A DNA stretch of 6,184 bases from Miltoncostaeales bacterium (GTDB lineage: Bacteria > Actinomycetota > Thermoleophilia > Miltoncostaeales > Miltoncostaeaceae), in NCBI GenBank assembly GCA_030829765.1, contig JAUROO010000039.1, forward strand, positions 1-6,184. Reading direction: 5' to 3'. How positions within the stretch are numbered: position 1 is the stretch's first letter; each line of letters opens with the position of its first letter. The notes under the pieces are model-generated. The model was not told the DNA's origin and did no database searches. It saw nothing but the letters and a program-made list of their open reading frames with translations. The translations under genes and the position numbers were made by a program. Below are positions 5,356 to 6,184 of this stretch, piece after piece.

Positions 5356-6184
5356 GTGCTCCCCCGCTCGTTCATTGCCGTGCCGGTAGGCGCGGCACTG
5401 GCGTTGGTTCCGTCCGCAACGGCCCAGGTTCAGGCGTCCGCCAATGCGTATCGCGTGTCTCCTGAGCGCGACTTCACCATGCGCATCGATGCCGGTAACG
5501 CGGTGGTGCGCGATGTGCCCGGCGCCTCCGGCGCGCAGGAGGGGGTGCTCCGCGGCGTGGCCCCCGAGGTCACGGTCACGTACGTGTCGCGGCCCCGTCA
5601 CCAGTACCGCATTCCGCTGGAGCATGCGCTCCGCTACTGGACCGCCTACGGCGACGTGAGCGGCCAGTTCCGCGATGACCCGCCCATCGGTGCGATCAGG
5701 CTGCGCTCCGATTCCCGGTCGCAGCCCGTCACCGTGGCACTGCGCGGCGGGCGCCGCGCCGGCAGCGGATCCGTGCGCTTCCGCATCGGCCCGGCCACCC
5801 GCGCCAAGGCCCGCGACCTCACCACGCGCATCGCGCGCCAGGCGGCCTTCCGCCCCGGGCGTGCGGTGCAGGTGCACATCGACATGCCTGACACGCGGCG
5901 CATCGATGTGCGGCGCCGCGAGTCGGCCAGTGAGCACGGCTGGATGACGTGCAACGGCGTGTACTCCAACCAGCTGCTCGCATGCAGCACCCCGAACGGC
6001 CCGCCGGCATCGTGGCGCATCCCCACCCGCACCTACACGTACTGCGAACTTCCGGCGGGGCTGAACTCGGGCAGCCCCATCTTCATCTACAGCGTGGTGG
6101 GCATCGTGAGCAATGCGAACTCGTTCGGCCCCGGCAGCATCGCCTCGCCCGCAGGGGAACCTTTCTGCGGCATGAGCCCCACTA
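5356..6184 (+). CDS. Secreted protein of unknown function, GTG start, 3' partial
   Basis: An open frame of 276 codons runs from GTG at 5356 to the window end with no stop, and its third codon positions are strongly G/C. The N-terminus reads MLPRSFIAVPVGAALALVPS and is a short signal peptide with probable cleavage at ATA|Q (23/24). The mature part begins QVQASANAYRVSPERDFTMR. Residues about 40-180 are rich in beta-type strands and Arg (for example VTVTYVSRPRHQYRIPL and VQVHIDMPDTRRIDVRRR). Four cysteines, C199, C210, C230 and C271, are confined to the C-terminal part (WMTCNGVYSNQLLACSTPNG onward), suggesting a separate disulfide-bonded domain. I do not recognise the family. GTG is chosen over the ATG at 5479 because only the GTG gives a signal peptide. 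There is no Shine-Dalgarno sequence. The gene follows the large secreted gene on the same strand but behind a terminator, so it is probably a separate unit. Confidence 0.75.
   Translation, partial: MLPRSFIAVPVGAALALVPSATAQVQASANAYRVSPERDFTMRIDAGNAVVRDVPGASGAQEGVLRGVAPEVTVTYVSRPRHQYRIPLEHALRYWTAYGDVSGQFRDDPPIGAIRLRSDSRSQPVTVALRGGRRAGSGSVRFRIGPATRAKARDLTTRIARQAAFRPGRAVQVHIDMPDTRRIDVRRRESASEHGWMTCNGVYSNQLLACSTPNGPPASWRIPTRTYTYCELPAGLNSGSPIFIYSVVGIVSNANSFGPGSIASPAGEPFCGMSPT

Noticed and set aside
3660..5375. Long minus-strand open frame (571 codons) opposite the large secreted gene
   Set aside because: It is a GC-rich antisense shadow. The translation is low-complexity Gly/Arg/His, while the plus-strand frame has a signal peptide, a ribosome binding site and clean repeats.
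5350..5937. Minus-strand open frame of 195 codons over the last gene
   Set aside because: The plus strand carries the better coding frame with a signal peptide and G/C third positions; the antisense product is His/Arg/Gly-rich and has no recognisable features.

Overview
The window is very GC-rich (roughly 70% by eye) with strong G/C bias at third codon positions. It carries tightly packed genes for secreted proteins, and one gene that appears to start on GTG without a leader. This points to a high-GC Actinomycetota chromosome. The mix of delta-60-repeat proteins, secreted proteins with Cys/Lys/Arg tails and a DUF1269 stress-type protein suggests the Thermoleophilia/Solirubrobacter side of the phylum. 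That placement is inference from gene style; there is no rRNA or marker gene here. No mobile element, tRNA, rRNA or CRISPR array was seen.

Layout. (1) Positions 1-1184, + strand: the 3' part of a delta-60-repeat (DUF5122-type) beta-propeller protein, running in from upstream. (2) Positions 1212-1718, - strand: a 168-residue acidic protein that I do not recognise, convergent with gene 1 across 27 bases that hold a 13-base palindrome. (3) Positions 1783-2484, - strand: a small secreted protein made of two copies of a helical, Lys/Ala-rich repeat. (4) Positions 2485-2768: a divergent intergenic region. (5) Positions 2769-3284, + strand: a DUF1269-family protein with a glycine-rich hydrophobic centre, followed by a strong hairpin. 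(6) Positions 3411-5288, + strand: a secreted protein with a signal peptide, propeller-like blades carrying a V-A-W motif, a Pro/Ala linker, and a basic C-terminal tail of four exact 24-residue, two-cysteine repeats. (7) Position 5356 to the window end, + strand: a further secreted protein, GTG-started, cut off by the window edge, with a 15-bp perfect terminator-like hairpin just before it.

Four of the six genes appear to make exported or surface proteins (for gene 1 the N-terminus is outside the window). No enzyme, transporter or regulator can be named, so no pathway can be reconstructed. The genes look like separate transcription units: most are bounded by palindromes or hairpins and the strand changes twice. 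The most unusual non-coding signal is a 9-bp perfect stem that completely buries the ribosome binding site of the large secreted-protein gene at 3411. It sits downstream of a G/C-run hairpin that has a competing alternative pairing. This looks like a cis-acting translational control element, but the sequence alone cannot prove it. I found no convincing multi-gene novel system.
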